A stretch of 64,000 nucleotides of DNA from CAXBBB01 sp963841855. GTDB lineage: Bacteria > Bacteroidota > Rhodothermia > Rhodothermales > BA12. Shown here one piece after another: positions 50,473-59,375 of the stretch; the first letter of the stretch is position 1; each line of letters starts with the position of its first letter. The stretch is from assembly GCA_963841855.1 (NCBI GenBank), contig CAWJEJ010000003.1, positions 496,001 through 560,000 of the forward strand. The letters run 5' to 3'. Under the pieces are notes generated by a model. That model was not told the DNA's origin and did no database searches. It worked only from the letters and a program-made list of their open reading frames with translations. Position numbers and translations under genes: made by a program.

Positions 50473-52791
50473 ATGGCCGACGCTCCCGAACCCGACGCTT
50501 CCGAAACCGACGCCACGAGCGACGACATCCGCCTCCAGGTGGCCGGAGCGCAGCAAAGCGACGTAGGAAAGGGCGGCGCCCGATTGAGCCGCCAGACGTT
50601 CGAGCGGCTGGGCATTCAGCCCGGCGCGCTGATCGAAATTGAAGGCAAGCGCCCCAGCGTCGCCATCGCGCTGCCGCCTTACACCGCCGACGACGGACTG
50701 AACATCGTCCGGTTGGACGGTTTGCAGCGCCGCAATGCGGGAACGGGGCTAGGCGAGCACGTCACCGTCCGCGCCGCCGAGACCAAGCCCGCGACGCGCG
50801 TCGTCGTGGCTCCGGCGCAGCAGGGCGTCATGCTTCAGGGTAACGGGCAAGCCCTCCTCCGCACACTGGCAGGTCGCCCCGTCGCGACGGGCGACGTGAT
50901 CTCGACCAGCGTCTACTCGCAGCAATCGACGCAGCAAGGTCCGTTCGGAAATCAATCCCCCTTTGGGGGGCAGCGGACGTTCGGGTTGCAAGAGATCCGT
51001 CTGATCGTCACGAGTACGAGTCCGCGCGGATTGGTGCAGATCACACCCGAAACCGAGATCGAAATCCTGCCCGAATACACCGAGCCGCAAGAGTCGCCGA
51101 TCGGTATCACGTACGATGATGTCGGCGGGCTGGGACCCGTGCTGGAGCAGGTGCGCGAGATGATCGAACTGCCGCTCAAACACCCCGAGCTGTTCGCCCG
51201 CGTCGGCATCGACCCGCCCAAAGGAGTGCTGCTCTACGGTCCGCCGGGAACGGGCAAGACGCTGATCGCGAGGGCCGTCGCCGCCGAGAGCGACGCGAGC
51301 TTTTTCACCATCAACGGCCCCGAGATCATGGGCAGCCGCTACGGTGAGAGCGAGGAGCGGTTGAGGGAGATTTTCGAGAACGCCCAAAAGGAGGCACCCG
51401 CCATCGTGTTCATCGACGAGCTGGACAGCATCGCGCCCAAACGCAGCGAAGCCGGAGGCGAAGTCGAGCGCAGGGTCGTCGCTCAACTGCTGACGTTGCT
51501 CGACGGACTCGACTCACGCAAGAACGTCGTCGTGATCGGCGCCACCAACCGTCCCGACGCCCTCGACGAAGCACTGCGCCGACCGGGACGGTTCGATAGG
51601 GAGATCGTCGTCGGCGTGCCCGACCAGAAAGGCCGACGCGAGATCCTGGCGATCCACACGCGCGGGATGCCGATTGCCGAAGGCGTCGACCTGAACGAGG
51701 TGGCGCGGCTGGGCTACGGATTCGTCGGCGCCGATTTGGGTGCGCTGGCACGCGAGGCCGCCATTGAGGCACTGCGCCGCCACCTGCCCGAGATCGACCT
51801 GGAGGAGAAGACGATCCCGACCGAGGTGTTGGAAAAAATCATCGTCACGCGCGAGGACTTTTCGGCTGCGCTCAAAAGCGTGCAGCCATCGGCGCTGCGC
51901 GAAATCATGATCCAGGCGCCCAGCATCGGCTGGGACGATATTGGCGGGCTGGACGATGCGAAGGAATCACTGCGCGAAGGTGTCGAGTTGCCACTCAAAA
52001 ACCCCGACGCGTTCCGCGACATCGGCATCCGCCCGGCCAAAGGGTTTCTGCTCTACGGACCTCCGGGGACGGGCAAGACGCTGCTGGCAAAAGCCGTCGC
52101 GCGCGAGGCCGAAGCCAACTTCATCGCTGCTAAGTCGAGCGACCTGCTGAGCAAATGGTACGGCGAGAGCGAACAGCAAGTCACCCGCCTGTTTCAGCGC
52201 GCCCGCCAAGTAGCACCGACCGTCCTGTTCATCGACGAAATCGACGCCCTTGCACCGGCCCGCGGCGGAATGGGCAGCATGGGCGGTAGCGGCGTCACCG
52301 AGCGCGTCGTCAACACGATGCTCGCCGAAATGGACGGATTGGAGGACATGCAGGGCGTCGTCGTCATCGCCGCCACCAACCGCCCCAACCTGCTCGACCC
52401 CGCTCTCCTACGCCCCGGACGCCTGGACGAACTCATCTACGTGTCCATCCCCGACGAGCCGGGCCGACGCAAAATCCTGAGCGTCCACACCGAAAAGATG
52501 CCGCTCGCCTCGGACGTAGACCTGGACGCGCTCGCCGCCAAAACCGATGGCTACACCGGCGCGGACCTGGAAAACCTGACCCGCAAAGCCGGGCTGCTCA
52601 CCATCCGCGCAGGTAGCAGCGAAGTGACGATGGAGTCGTTCGAGAAAGCGTTGGGCGAAACGCGCGCCAGCGTCACGCCTCAGATTGAGCGCGAGTACCG
52701 CAAACTCGCGACGGAGTTGAAGCAAGGCGCCGCATCGCCGACAGGCGGAGGCATCGGCTTCAACCTGCCGGACATAGATACGGCGGGATAG
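50473..52791 (+). CDS. CDC48/VCP-like AAA+ ATPase
   Basis: A 772-residue protein from the ATG at 50473 (a GTG at 50437 adds 12 residues). The N-terminal double-psi barrel region (about 20-185) includes an insertion QQGPFGNQSPFGGQRTF. Two AAA modules follow: D1 with LLYGPPGTGKTLIARAVAAE and VFIDELDSIAPKR, and D2 with LLYGPPGTGKTLLAKAVARE and LFIDEIDALAPARG. Second region of homology (ATNRPDALDEALRRPGRFDR) is present. It unfolds proteins or pulls complexes apart using ATP. This type is typical of archaea and occurs in some bacteria. Confidence 0.93.
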   Translation: MADAPEPDASETDATSDDIRLQVAGAQQSDVGKGGARLSRQTFERLGIQPGALIEIEGKRPSVAIALPPYTADDGLNIVRLDGLQRRNAGTGLGEHVTVRAAETKPATRVVVAPAQQGVMLQGNGQALLRTLAGRPVATGDVISTSVYSQQSTQQGPFGNQSPFGGQRTFGLQEIRLIVTSTSPRGLVQITPETEIEILPEYTEPQESPIGITYDDVGGLGPVLEQVREMIELPLKHPELFARVGIDPPKGVLLYGPPGTGKTLIARAVAAESDASFFTINGPEIMGSRYGESEERLREIFENAQKEAPAIVFIDELDSIAPKRSEAGGEVERRVVAQLLTLLDGLDSRKNVVVIGATNRPDALDEALRRPGRFDREIVVGVPDQKGRREILAIHTRGMPIAEGVDLNEVARLGYGFVGADLGALAREAAIEALRRHLPEIDLEEKTIPTEVLEKIIVTREDFSAALKSVQPSALREIMIQAPSIGWDDIGGLDDAKESLREGVELPLKNPDAFRDIGIRPAKGFLLYGPPGTGKTLLAKAVAREAEANFIAAKSSDLLSKWYGESEQQVTRLFQRARQVAPTVLFIDEIDALAPARGGMGSMGGSGVTERVVNTMLAEMDGLEDMQGVVVIAATNRPNLLDPALLRPGRLDELIYVSIPDEPGRRKILSVHTEKMPLASDVDLDALAAKTDGYTGADLENLTRKAGLLTIRAGSSEVTMESFEKALGETRASVTPQIEREYRKLATELKQGAASPTGGGIGFNLPDIDTAG

Positions 52792-52885
52792 GACGCTAGA
52801 CGCGGACTATGTGTCATCAGGTTGTGGACGGAACCGCGGCAAGAGTTTAGATTCAGTCTCCCTGCCCCTCGCACCTGACTAGTCT

Positions 52886-53215
52886 ATGTTCGAGTTTTCA
52901 GCTTCTCATCCTCCTGATCTGCACCCAGACGACGAAAGCGTGTTCAAAGTGCTCGCCAACGTAACAGAAGGTCAGGCGCGGCAAATCGTCTTGCTCGAAG
53001 TACCCGAAATCCACCAGAACAAGCTACTCGGTCCCATCCTAACGCCATGGGAGACACACCTCGCGACTTCGGGGCGAGACAAGTTTCTCCAAGCACGCCG
53101 AGTCAACGCGCTGCCTGAACTGCGACACCCTTCCTGGCTGAACCGGCTCAAAGATCCATTGGTAATCGACGACGAAGGTGAGTTTTTCGAAGCGTGGTAC
53201 CCGGACGCGCACTGA
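52886..53215 (+). CDS. hypothetical protein
   Basis: A 109-residue soluble reading frame with acidic C-terminus (IDDEGEFFEAWYPDAH). No recognisable domain. It lies between the AAA ATPase and the Uma2 pair on the same strand. Confidence 0.5.
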   Translation: MFEFSASHPPDLHPDDESVFKVLANVTEGQARQIVLLEVPEIHQNKLLGPILTPWETHLATSGRDKFLQARRVNALPELRHPSWLNRLKDPLVIDDEGEFFEAWYPDAH

Positions 53216-53272
53216 CGGCAAACGACGAACCCCGAGCCTACGCCGCTCGTCCAATTCCAAACGCCGATTGCC

Positions 53273-53902
53273 ATGCCGCCGCTCACGTCCGCTCTGCCCA
53301 CTCTGCGTCCACCTGTGACGATGCCATTTACTCGGTCGTTCACGGCTGAGGAGTATCACGCGATGGCCGACGCAGGCGTTTTTCGGCCCGACGAGCGCGT
53401 CGAGTTGCTCAATGGACAAATCGTACCGATGGCCGCAATCCACAACCCGCACGTCTTCGTGACCAACCGACTGGCTCGCCACTTCTCGCGCTACGTCATT
53501 CGCGACGAGGGAGATTTGGCATACGTCAGCACGCAGAATCCCATCCGTCTGAGTGATCTGTCGGAGCCTGAACCGGACGTGGCGCTTCTCGTGCCGGATT
53601 ACGAAACACGTGAAACGCCGCTAGGTCCATCCGACGTACTGCTGGTCATCGAGGTCTCGGATTCTACACTCGACCGAGATCGAAACGTCAAGCGTCCACT
53701 CTATGCCGACGCAGGCATTGCTGAGGTGTGGATCGTGGACGTGCAAGGGCGCTACGTCGAAGTTGCGCGCGATCCTGCTGATCACACATATCGGCACGTC
53801 GAACGGTTTTCGTCCGCATCGGACCGACCGCTCGTCCCGCAACTGCTGCCCGATCTGCCGCCGCTCGACGTGGAGGCGCTGTTTCGAGGCATCGTGGGCT
53901 GA
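53273..53902 (+). CDS. Uma2-family (DUF820) PD-(D/E)xK nuclease-like protein
   Basis: A 209-residue protein; a start at the ATG at 53321 would remove a Pro-rich leader. Uma2 pattern: FTAEEYHAMADAGVFRPDER, VELLNGQIVPM, NPIRLSDLSEPEPDVALLVP, then DVLLVIEVSDSTLDRDRNVK with the acidic-Lys active-site group (E-V-S-D...K). The paralogue follows at 54014. Uma2 proteins are expanded in some bacteria and are predicted restriction-type endonucleases; their role is unproven. No methyltransferase lies beside them. Confidence 0.85.
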   Translation: MPPLTSALPTLRPPVTMPFTRSFTAEEYHAMADAGVFRPDERVELLNGQIVPMAAIHNPHVFVTNRLARHFSRYVIRDEGDLAYVSTQNPIRLSDLSEPEPDVALLVPDYETRETPLGPSDVLLVIEVSDSTLDRDRNVKRPLYADAGIAEVWIVDVQGRYVEVARDPADHTYRHVERFSSASDRPLVPQLLPDLPPLDVEALFRGIVG

Positions 53903-54013
53903 CCACGCGCTCAGCCTCTGACAGCTCACACCTGCTGGACGTCAACACCGTTAGCGAGTTGGATTGGGCGAACCGCCACACATTTCCCACCGTGCAACGC
54001 GAAACGTATTACC

Positions 54014-54634
54014 ATGACCTCGCCTTCCGTGACTCCAGTTACACCGCTTCCAGTCGATGGTTTGCGGCCCATCACCGCGGACGAATATCACGCGATGGGT
54101 GCGATGGGCATCTTTCGCCAGGGTGAGCGTGTGGAGCTAATCAACGGACAGATTCTGCCTATGTCGCCCGTCGGAAACAGCCATCTCGTCGTCACCAACA
54201 AACTCGAGTATCTGTTTGCTCGATTTTGTTATGCAGCCGATGAGCCGTTGGCTCGCGTGTCGGTCCAGAATCCGATTCGACTCAATGACCTGTCTGAGCC
54301 GGAACCCGACCTCACGCTCTTGCATCCCGAGAGCGAATTGCGAGGAGAGTTGCCGCGTCCGTCCGATGTGCTGCTCGTCGTTGAAGTGTCCGATACGACG
54401 CTCAAAGGTGACCGACTCGTCAAGCGTCCACGTTACGCCGAAGCAGACATTGCAGAGATGTGGATCGTGAGTACCGAAGGACGCTTTGTGGAAGTCGCGC
54501 GCGACCCACATAGAGGAGATTATCGCAGCATTGAGCGCTTCTCGGCTCAGAGTCAACAGGCGTTCGTTCCGCTCGCTCTTCCGGGGATGCCGCCAATTGA
54601 GGTGGAAGCGCTGTTCCGGGGCATCGTCGGCTGA
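54014..54634 (+). CDS. Uma2-family (DUF820) PD-(D/E)xK nuclease-like protein, paralogue
   Basis: A 206-residue protein with the same domain and the same motif order as its neighbour: ITADEYHAMGAMGIFRQGER, VELINGQILPM, NPIRLNDLSEPEPDLTLLHP and DVLLVVEVSDTTLKGDRLVK. Both end in VEALFRGIVG. The pair arose by tandem duplication and has since diverged over the N-terminus. It is convergent with the metal-dependent repressor gene. Confidence 0.85.
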   Translation: MTSPSVTPVTPLPVDGLRPITADEYHAMGAMGIFRQGERVELINGQILPMSPVGNSHLVVTNKLEYLFARFCYAADEPLARVSVQNPIRLNDLSEPEPDLTLLHPESELRGELPRPSDVLLVVEVSDTTLKGDRLVKRPRYAEADIAEMWIVSTEGRFVEVARDPHRGDYRSIERFSAQSQQAFVPLALPGMPPIEVEALFRGIVG

Positions 54635-54644
54635 TCGAAGCGTT

Positions 54645-55328
54645 TTAGTCTCCAACAGCTTCGACGAACACGCTCAGCGCTGCCTTGCCATCGACTACGA
54701 TAGGGACGGCGCGGGCCGTCGATAGGTGCAGCGTGATCGGGCCGCCCTCGAACGGCTCACCTCGCTCGACGGTGAACTCGGCACCTGGATACAGTCCCAA
54801 CTCGCCGACGTAGCGCAGCAGAGCGGGATCTTCGTCGGCGACTTCGACTACGCGTCCGCTCTGGCCCTTCGCCATTAAGGGCAGTGCGGTGCGGACCGGG
54901 TGCTCGTAGTCTAGCTGGGCCGACGGAATCGGGGCGCCGTGTGGATCGTGCGTCGGGAAGCCCAGGATTTCGTCCATCCTAGCCTCGACTTCTTCCGAAA
55001 TGACGTGCTCCCACCGCTCGGCCTCCTCGTGGACGCGATCCCACGGAATACCCAGCGCCTTGTGCAGATACAACTCGATCAGCCGGTGATGGCGGATCAG
55101 TTCTACGGCGACGCGGCGGCCAGCGGGCGTGAGCGTGGCGCCGCGGTAGGGGAGACGCTTGGTGAGTCCGGCTTCGGTCAGGCGCTTGGTCATGTTGGTC
55201 GCCGATGCGGGGGCGACGCCCAATGACTCGGCAAGCTCAGATGTGCCCACGGGTTCGCCTTTGCCGATCGTCAGGATGGCTTTGAGATAGTCCTCGGTGG
55301 CGGACGAGAGAGGTTCAGGAGTCTCCAT
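54645..55328 (-). CDS. DtxR/MntR-family metal-dependent repressor
   Basis: A 227-residue protein from the ATG at 55328; an upstream TTG at 55352 sits inside a promoter-like TTGACA. The N-terminal winged helix (ATEDYLKAILTIGKGEPVGT, then VAPASATNMTKRLTEAGL) is followed by the metal-binding helices (RHHRLIELYLHKALGIPWDR, VHEEAERWEHVISEEVEARM with the usual Glu/His ligands) and a C-terminal SH3-like FeoA domain. It senses Fe2+ or Mn2+ and represses uptake genes. A DtxR-type box lies in the divergent intergenic region. Confidence 0.93.
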   Translation of the reverse strand: METPEPLSSATEDYLKAILTIGKGEPVGTSELAESLGVAPASATNMTKRLTEAGLTKRLPYRGATLTPAGRRVAVELIRHHRLIELYLHKALGIPWDRVHEEAERWEHVISEEVEARMDEILGFPTHDPHGAPIPSAQLDYEHPVRTALPLMAKGQSGRVVEVADEDPALLRYVGELGLYPGAEFTVERGEPFEGGPITLHLSTARAVPIVVDGKAALSVFVEAVGD

Positions 55329-55366
55329 GGACGCAAGATCGTCACTTGACAACAGAGATTCCAGTT

Positions 55367-55382
55367 TTTAGCTTAGGCTAAA
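55367..55382. promoter_or_regulatory. DtxR/MntR operator
   Basis: TTTAGCTTAGGCTAAA is a dyad with 6-bp arms and matches the style of DtxR boxes (TTAGGTTAGCCTAA type). It lies between the divergent repressor gene and the thioredoxin-receptor genes; TTGACA at 55346-55351 stands a typical distance upstream, so the operator overlaps the -10 region. A related box lies at 59308. Confidence 0.6.
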
Positions 55383-55384
55383 TC

Positions 55385-55828
55385 ATGAATCAAACCGTCC
55401 TGCTCTTGCTGTCGTTCTCCCTCGCAGGAACGGCGTTCGCCCAACCCTCGGACGCCGAGTGGCTGCGCCTCGACGCTGCATTCGCTCAGTCTGCCCTGAG
55501 TGGGACGCCGACGCTGGTCTACGTGCAAGCCGCATGGTGCGGACCGTGCCGACAGATGGAGCAGGAGACGTTCGCCGATCCTAACATCGCCGCACGGCTG
55601 AACGGCTTCGCCCTCGCACGCTTGACGCTCGACGCATACGACGACTACGTGACGGTCGGCGGCTACCGGCTGAGCGAGGCCGATTGGGCCGCTCGCCTAG
55701 GCGCCGACGCCACGCCGACGCTGATCCTGCTCGCTCCCGACGGCTCCATCCTCGGCCGCCATACCGGATTCCTGCCACCCGACGGACTCGCCCCGATTCT
55801 CGACGCTGTCGCAATTTCCCTCTTGTAA
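55385..55828 (+). CDS. exported thioredoxin-like protein
   Basis: A 147-residue protein with a cleavable signal peptide (about 1-19, ending AFAQ). The thioredoxin active site is AAWCGPCRQME at about residues 47-57, and the cis-Pro segment is ATPTLILLAPDG. It should act in the periplasm as a disulfide reductase or isomerase. It lies just upstream of a TonB-dependent receptor that carries a CGVC motif in its plug, so reduction of that pair is a plausible role (inference). Probably under DtxR control. Confidence 0.9.
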   Translation: MNQTVLLLLSFSLAGTAFAQPSDAEWLRLDAAFAQSALSGTPTLVYVQAAWCGPCRQMEQETFADPNIAARLNGFALARLTLDAYDDYVTVGGYRLSEADWAARLGADATPTLILLAPDGSILGRHTGFLPPDGLAPILDAVAISLL

Positions 55829-55844
55829 CACAATCCACGTTCCG

Positions 55845-58133
55845 ATGAACCAATTCCGACGCGCAGCACTCTCCGCTTGCTTCCTCTTTCTCCTTGCGCC
55901 CGCGCTGAATGCTCAAACGCTCCAAGGCCGCGTCACCTCCGACGACGGCGATGGCGTTCCCTTCGCAACCGTCCGCGTCGTGGATGCGGCAGTCGGCGCG
56001 GCTGCCGATGCCGATGGGCGGTATAGCTTCAAACTGCCGTCAGCGGGCACGTACGTCGTCGCGGCGTCGGCGATTGGCTATGCGACCAGAATGGACACGC
56101 TGACGCTGCGCGTTGGTCAGACGCTGACGTGGGATGTGGCGCTGGAATCGGCCGCTTACGAAGCCGACGCCGTTGTCGTGACAGGCACGATGGACCAGAT
56201 CGGCGTGCGCGATTCGCCGGTCCGCGTCGACGCGCTGCCTGCGCGCTTCTTGCAAACGATCCCGACGGCCAACGTGATGGATGTGATCGATCGCGTCAAC
56301 GGGCTGTACCAGCAAATCGACTGCGGCGTGTGCTTTACCAACAACATCCGCATCAACGGCATCGAAGGTCCGAACACGGCGATTCTGATCGACGGCATGC
56401 CGGTCATGTCTAGTTTGGCGACGGTCTACGGACTCAACGGCATCTCGCCGATGCTCATCAAGCAGATCGAAGTCGTCAAAGGCCCGATGTCGACGCTTTA
56501 TGGCAGCGAAGCGTTGGGCGGCGTGATCAATGTGCGCACCAAAGACCCGATGACGACGCCTGGTCTGACCGTCAACGCATTCTCGACGACGCACGGCGAG
56601 ATGGTCGCCGAAGCCGCTGGCGTGCCCATTCGCGGCCGGACGAGCCTGCTGCTGAGCGGCACCGTCGACTACGCGCAGCAGTACCACGACGACAACGGCG
56701 ACGGCTTCTCGGACCGCCCGATGCAAAACCGCATCGCTCTGTTCAGCAAACTGACGCGCGCGGACGACAAGGGATTCGAGCGTGCGAGCCTGGTCGCCAA
56801 GGTCTACTACGAGGACCGCGAGGCAGGCGTCCGCGGCTTCCTCGACGATCCACGTGGGCTGCGCGGTTCATCGGCGGTCTATGGCGAGTCGATCTACACG
56901 CGTAGGGCCGAAGTGCTCGGCTCGTTCAAAGCGACGCCGACCGTCGAACTGCAAGCCGCTGCGAGCGCCCACGACCAAGACTCGTTCTACGGCGACGCCG
57001 CCTACGACGCATTCCAGGCCGACGCCTTCGCCCAAGCCATCTGGCGCCCGTCGACGGCTGGCACCCAGTTCAAAGGACACGACCTGCTTGCGGGAGTCGC
57101 CGTCCGCGCTCAGCGCTACGACGACGCATCCGGCGCAACCGGAGTATTCGACGAAGGCGGCGAACTGCTCGAAAACCAGCCGGACGACCGCATCGTGCCC
57201 GGCATCTTCGCCCAAAACGACTGGACGATCTCCAACCGCTGGCGTCTGCTCACCGGTCTGCGCGCCGACTATCAGCCCGACTACGGCCCGATCCTCTCGC
57301 CCCGCGCGTCGCTCAAATGGTCGCCCTCGCGAACCACGACGGCCCGCGTCAACGTCGGCACCGGCTTTCGCTTCGTCAACCTGTTTACCGAAGACCACGC
57401 CGCCTACACGGGCGGACGCGCCACCGTCATTCTCGAGGACCTGAGTCCCGAACGCAGCGTCAGTTTTGCATCGGGCATACAGCAGACGATCTACGGGGTC
57501 GGATCGCCGATCACGCTCGACGTGGACGCCTTCTGGACGCGCTTCTCGAACAAGATCGAGCCCAATTACGACGTGCCCGGCGAGATCCGCTACGCCAACC
57601 TCGACGGCAGCGCGACGACGCGCGGTATCGCCGTCCAGGTGCAAGGCGCCATCGCTGGAGACGTGCGCTACACGCTGGGCACGACGTTCCTCGACGTGTT
57701 CGTCGAAGAAGGAGGCGAGACGCGCCCCCTCGAATTCGCGCCGACCATCCAGGGTACTGCCACGCTCACGTGGGATGCGCCGCTCGAGACCGTCGTCGAC
57801 TATTCGGCGCGCTTGACCGGGCCGATGCAACTCCCTGACTACGAGCAGAGCACGCGCGACGCCTATGAACTCGCGACGGGCGAACAGCTGCTCAGGCGCT
57901 CGCCGCTCTACACCGTCCACAACATTCAGGCGACGCGCGACATCCGCATGGGCGGGCGCATGATCCAGGTCTATGCAGCGGTCAACAACGTGTTCGCCTA
58001 CCGGCAGTCCAGCCCGCTCGTCGGCTTTTACGAAGGCACGCCCGGCTTCGGCGATACGTTCGACACGGCCTACGTCTACGGCCCCATCGAAGGCCGTCAC
58101 TTCGGCTTGGGCGCGCGGTTGACGCTGCCGTAA
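55845..58133 (+). CDS. TonB-dependent outer-membrane receptor with carboxypeptidase-like N-domain
   Basis: A 762-residue protein with a signal peptide (about 1-23), a CarboxypepD_reg-like domain (about 25-105, LQGRVTSDDGDGVPFATVRV), the plug (about 115-240) and a beta-barrel to the C-terminus. The plug has QQIDCGVCFTNNIRINGIEG with a Cys-x-x-Cys pair, as in receptors near DtxR-type regulators, followed by AILIDGMPVMSSL and GPMSTLYGSEALGGVINVRT. It takes up a metal chelate or similar ligand using TonB energy. It is cotranscribed with the thioredoxin-like gene (gap 16 bp). Confidence 0.9.
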   Translation: MNQFRRAALSACFLFLLAPALNAQTLQGRVTSDDGDGVPFATVRVVDAAVGAAADADGRYSFKLPSAGTYVVAASAIGYATRMDTLTLRVGQTLTWDVALESAAYEADAVVVTGTMDQIGVRDSPVRVDALPARFLQTIPTANVMDVIDRVNGLYQQIDCGVCFTNNIRINGIEGPNTAILIDGMPVMSSLATVYGLNGISPMLIKQIEVVKGPMSTLYGSEALGGVINVRTKDPMTTPGLTVNAFSTTHGEMVAEAAGVPIRGRTSLLLSGTVDYAQQYHDDNGDGFSDRPMQNRIALFSKLTRADDKGFERASLVAKVYYEDREAGVRGFLDDPRGLRGSSAVYGESIYTRRAEVLGSFKATPTVELQAAASAHDQDSFYGDAAYDAFQADAFAQAIWRPSTAGTQFKGHDLLAGVAVRAQRYDDASGATGVFDEGGELLENQPDDRIVPGIFAQNDWTISNRWRLLTGLRADYQPDYGPILSPRASLKWSPSRTTTARVNVGTGFRFVNLFTEDHAAYTGGRATVILEDLSPERSVSFASGIQQTIYGVGSPITLDVDAFWTRFSNKIEPNYDVPGEIRYANLDGSATTRGIAVQVQGAIAGDVRYTLGTTFLDVFVEEGGETRPLEFAPTIQGTATLTWDAPLETVVDYSARLTGPMQLPDYEQSTRDAYELATGEQLLRRSPLYTVHNIQATRDIRMGGRMIQVYAAVNNVFAYRQSSPLVGFYEGTPGFGDTFDTAYVYGPIEGRHFGLGARLTLP

Positions 58134-58233
58134 GCAGGCACGCTCCCGCGAAAACCGACTCCACTACACCTAATACCCCAATCACTACGTCCGTCACACG
58201 CTGCAAGACAAGTTCGAACACGGCCTCGCCGAT

Positions 58234-58686
58234 ATGCTCGACGCCGAGCACCGCTTTCTCGACGCGCACCAGGAAATGCTGTCGCAGGTCGACGACCCCC
58301 AGTTGCACACGCGCCTCAAAGAGCACGTGGAAGAGACGCGCGGCCACATCAAACGCTTGGAAACCATCTTCGGGCAGCTAGGCAAAGAGGCGAACCGGGT
58401 GACGTGCCCCGTCGCGCGCGGACTAGTCCAAGAGTACCATGAGACTGCGGGCCAGTCGACTGCCGACCGAGACGTGCTCGAATCGGTCGTGGCGACGATG
58501 ATGAGCAAGATTGAGTTCTACGAGATGGCGACATACCGCTCGCTCATCACCAATGCCAACGAGTTGGGCCATACCGACGCCGTCGCGCTGCTGCGCCAGA
58601 CGCTGAGCGAAGAGCAAACTACGTCCAACGTGATCGACGACGAGGCGCCTGAGCTTTCCGACGAGGCAGACGACACAGGCAAGTAA
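58234..58686 (+). CDS. DUF892 ferritin-like protein (start uncertain)
   Basis: A protein of at least 150 residues. The helical ferritin-like pattern is clear (MLDAEHRFLDAHQEML, HVEETRGHIKRLETIF, KIEFYEMATYRSLI). Homology-like sequence (LQDKFEHGLADM) continues in frame upstream of the ATG at 58234, but the only possible start there is a CTG at 58201, and TAA at 58171 closes the frame. So the true start may be CTG or the 5' end has been lost. DUF892/YciE-type proteins are linked to stress and metal handling. It follows the TonB receptor and precedes a gene 2 bp after its stop. Confidence 0.75.
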   Translation: MLDAEHRFLDAHQEMLSQVDDPQLHTRLKEHVEETRGHIKRLETIFGQLGKEANRVTCPVARGLVQEYHETAGQSTADRDVLESVVATMMSKIEFYEMATYRSLITNANELGHTDAVALLRQTLSEEQTTSNVIDDEAPELSDEADDTGK

Positions 58687-58688
58687 CC

Positions 58689-59180
58689 ATGAGCGACCTC
58701 TACCTCACCGGCGACCTCCTCGCGCCCTACCTGAGGGGCCAACTCCCACTCGATGCGCTGGCTTCCCAGGTGCGCGCCGTCGTCGAGGCGGGCCGAAAGG
58801 CGGTCGTTCTCAACGACGATGCGGGCGAGCGCGCGGTCGTGATGCACGTCGTGCAGACGGGCGAGCAGCTGGACGAATGGCTGAACACGCTGGCCAACCT
58901 GGTCGAAACGACGGCGCTTCCCGACCCAATGGGTCTCCGCTTGTACGAAGCGCCCCGCGCGGTCGGTCAGGTGGTCGATCTCGACGTGGCCGAGCGCACC
59001 GTTCGGTCGGACGATGGCGTGCATACAGTGACGCACGTCCTCTTTCGGACAGCAGCGCCCATCTCCGTCGGTAGCACGTACTACGTGATGTCGCCGAGCG
59101 GCGGGCGCATCCAGTTCACCGTGTCGCGCGTGCGGACCGGAGCCGATGACACAGTTGTCGAAGGGATCAAGCTGGGGTAA
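58689..59180 (+). CDS. hypothetical protein, unknown
   Basis: A 163-residue soluble protein. The second half forms a beta-rich domain (HVLFRTAAPISVGSTYYVMS, then FTVSRVRTGADDTVVEGIKL). No Cys or His clusters that would suggest metal binding. It starts 2 bp after the ferritin-like gene and belongs to the same unit. I recognise no family. Confidence 0.6.
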   Translation: MSDLYLTGDLLAPYLRGQLPLDALASQVRAVVEAGRKAVVLNDDAGERAVVMHVVQTGEQLDEWLNTLANLVETTALPDPMGLRLYEAPRAVGQVVDLDVAERTVRSDDGVHTVTHVLFRTAAPISVGSTYYVMSPSGGRIQFTVSRVRTGADDTVVEGIKLG

Positions 59181-59307
59181 ACCGTGCCTTGGGACACTCT
59201 CTACCGTTGCGCGCGCGGTCATGCTGGATATGCCCTTTCTTACCGTACTTATTCTAAATACGCATAGCGATTAGTTTAGCGGTTTTGCAATTTGGACTGA
59301 CTCCAAA

Positions 59308-59322
59308 TTAGCCTGAACTAAA
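59308..59322. promoter_or_regulatory. second DtxR/MntR box
   Basis: TTAGCCTGAACTAAA matches the inverted reading of the first box (TTAGCCTAAGCTAAA) at 13 of 15 positions. It lies about 55 bp upstream of the porin start in an AT-rich region that also has TTAGTTTAGC at 59271. It suggests the porin is in the same metal regulon. Confidence 0.5.
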
Positions 59323-59375
59323 ACTATTTTGGGTGTGATGGCATTTGACGTACTCTCGCGCATTTCTCGTCGCGT

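Noticed and set aside
53273..54634. Restriction-modification or defence island at the Uma2 pair
   Set aside because: No methyltransferase, helicase, toxin or other defence gene lies beside it.
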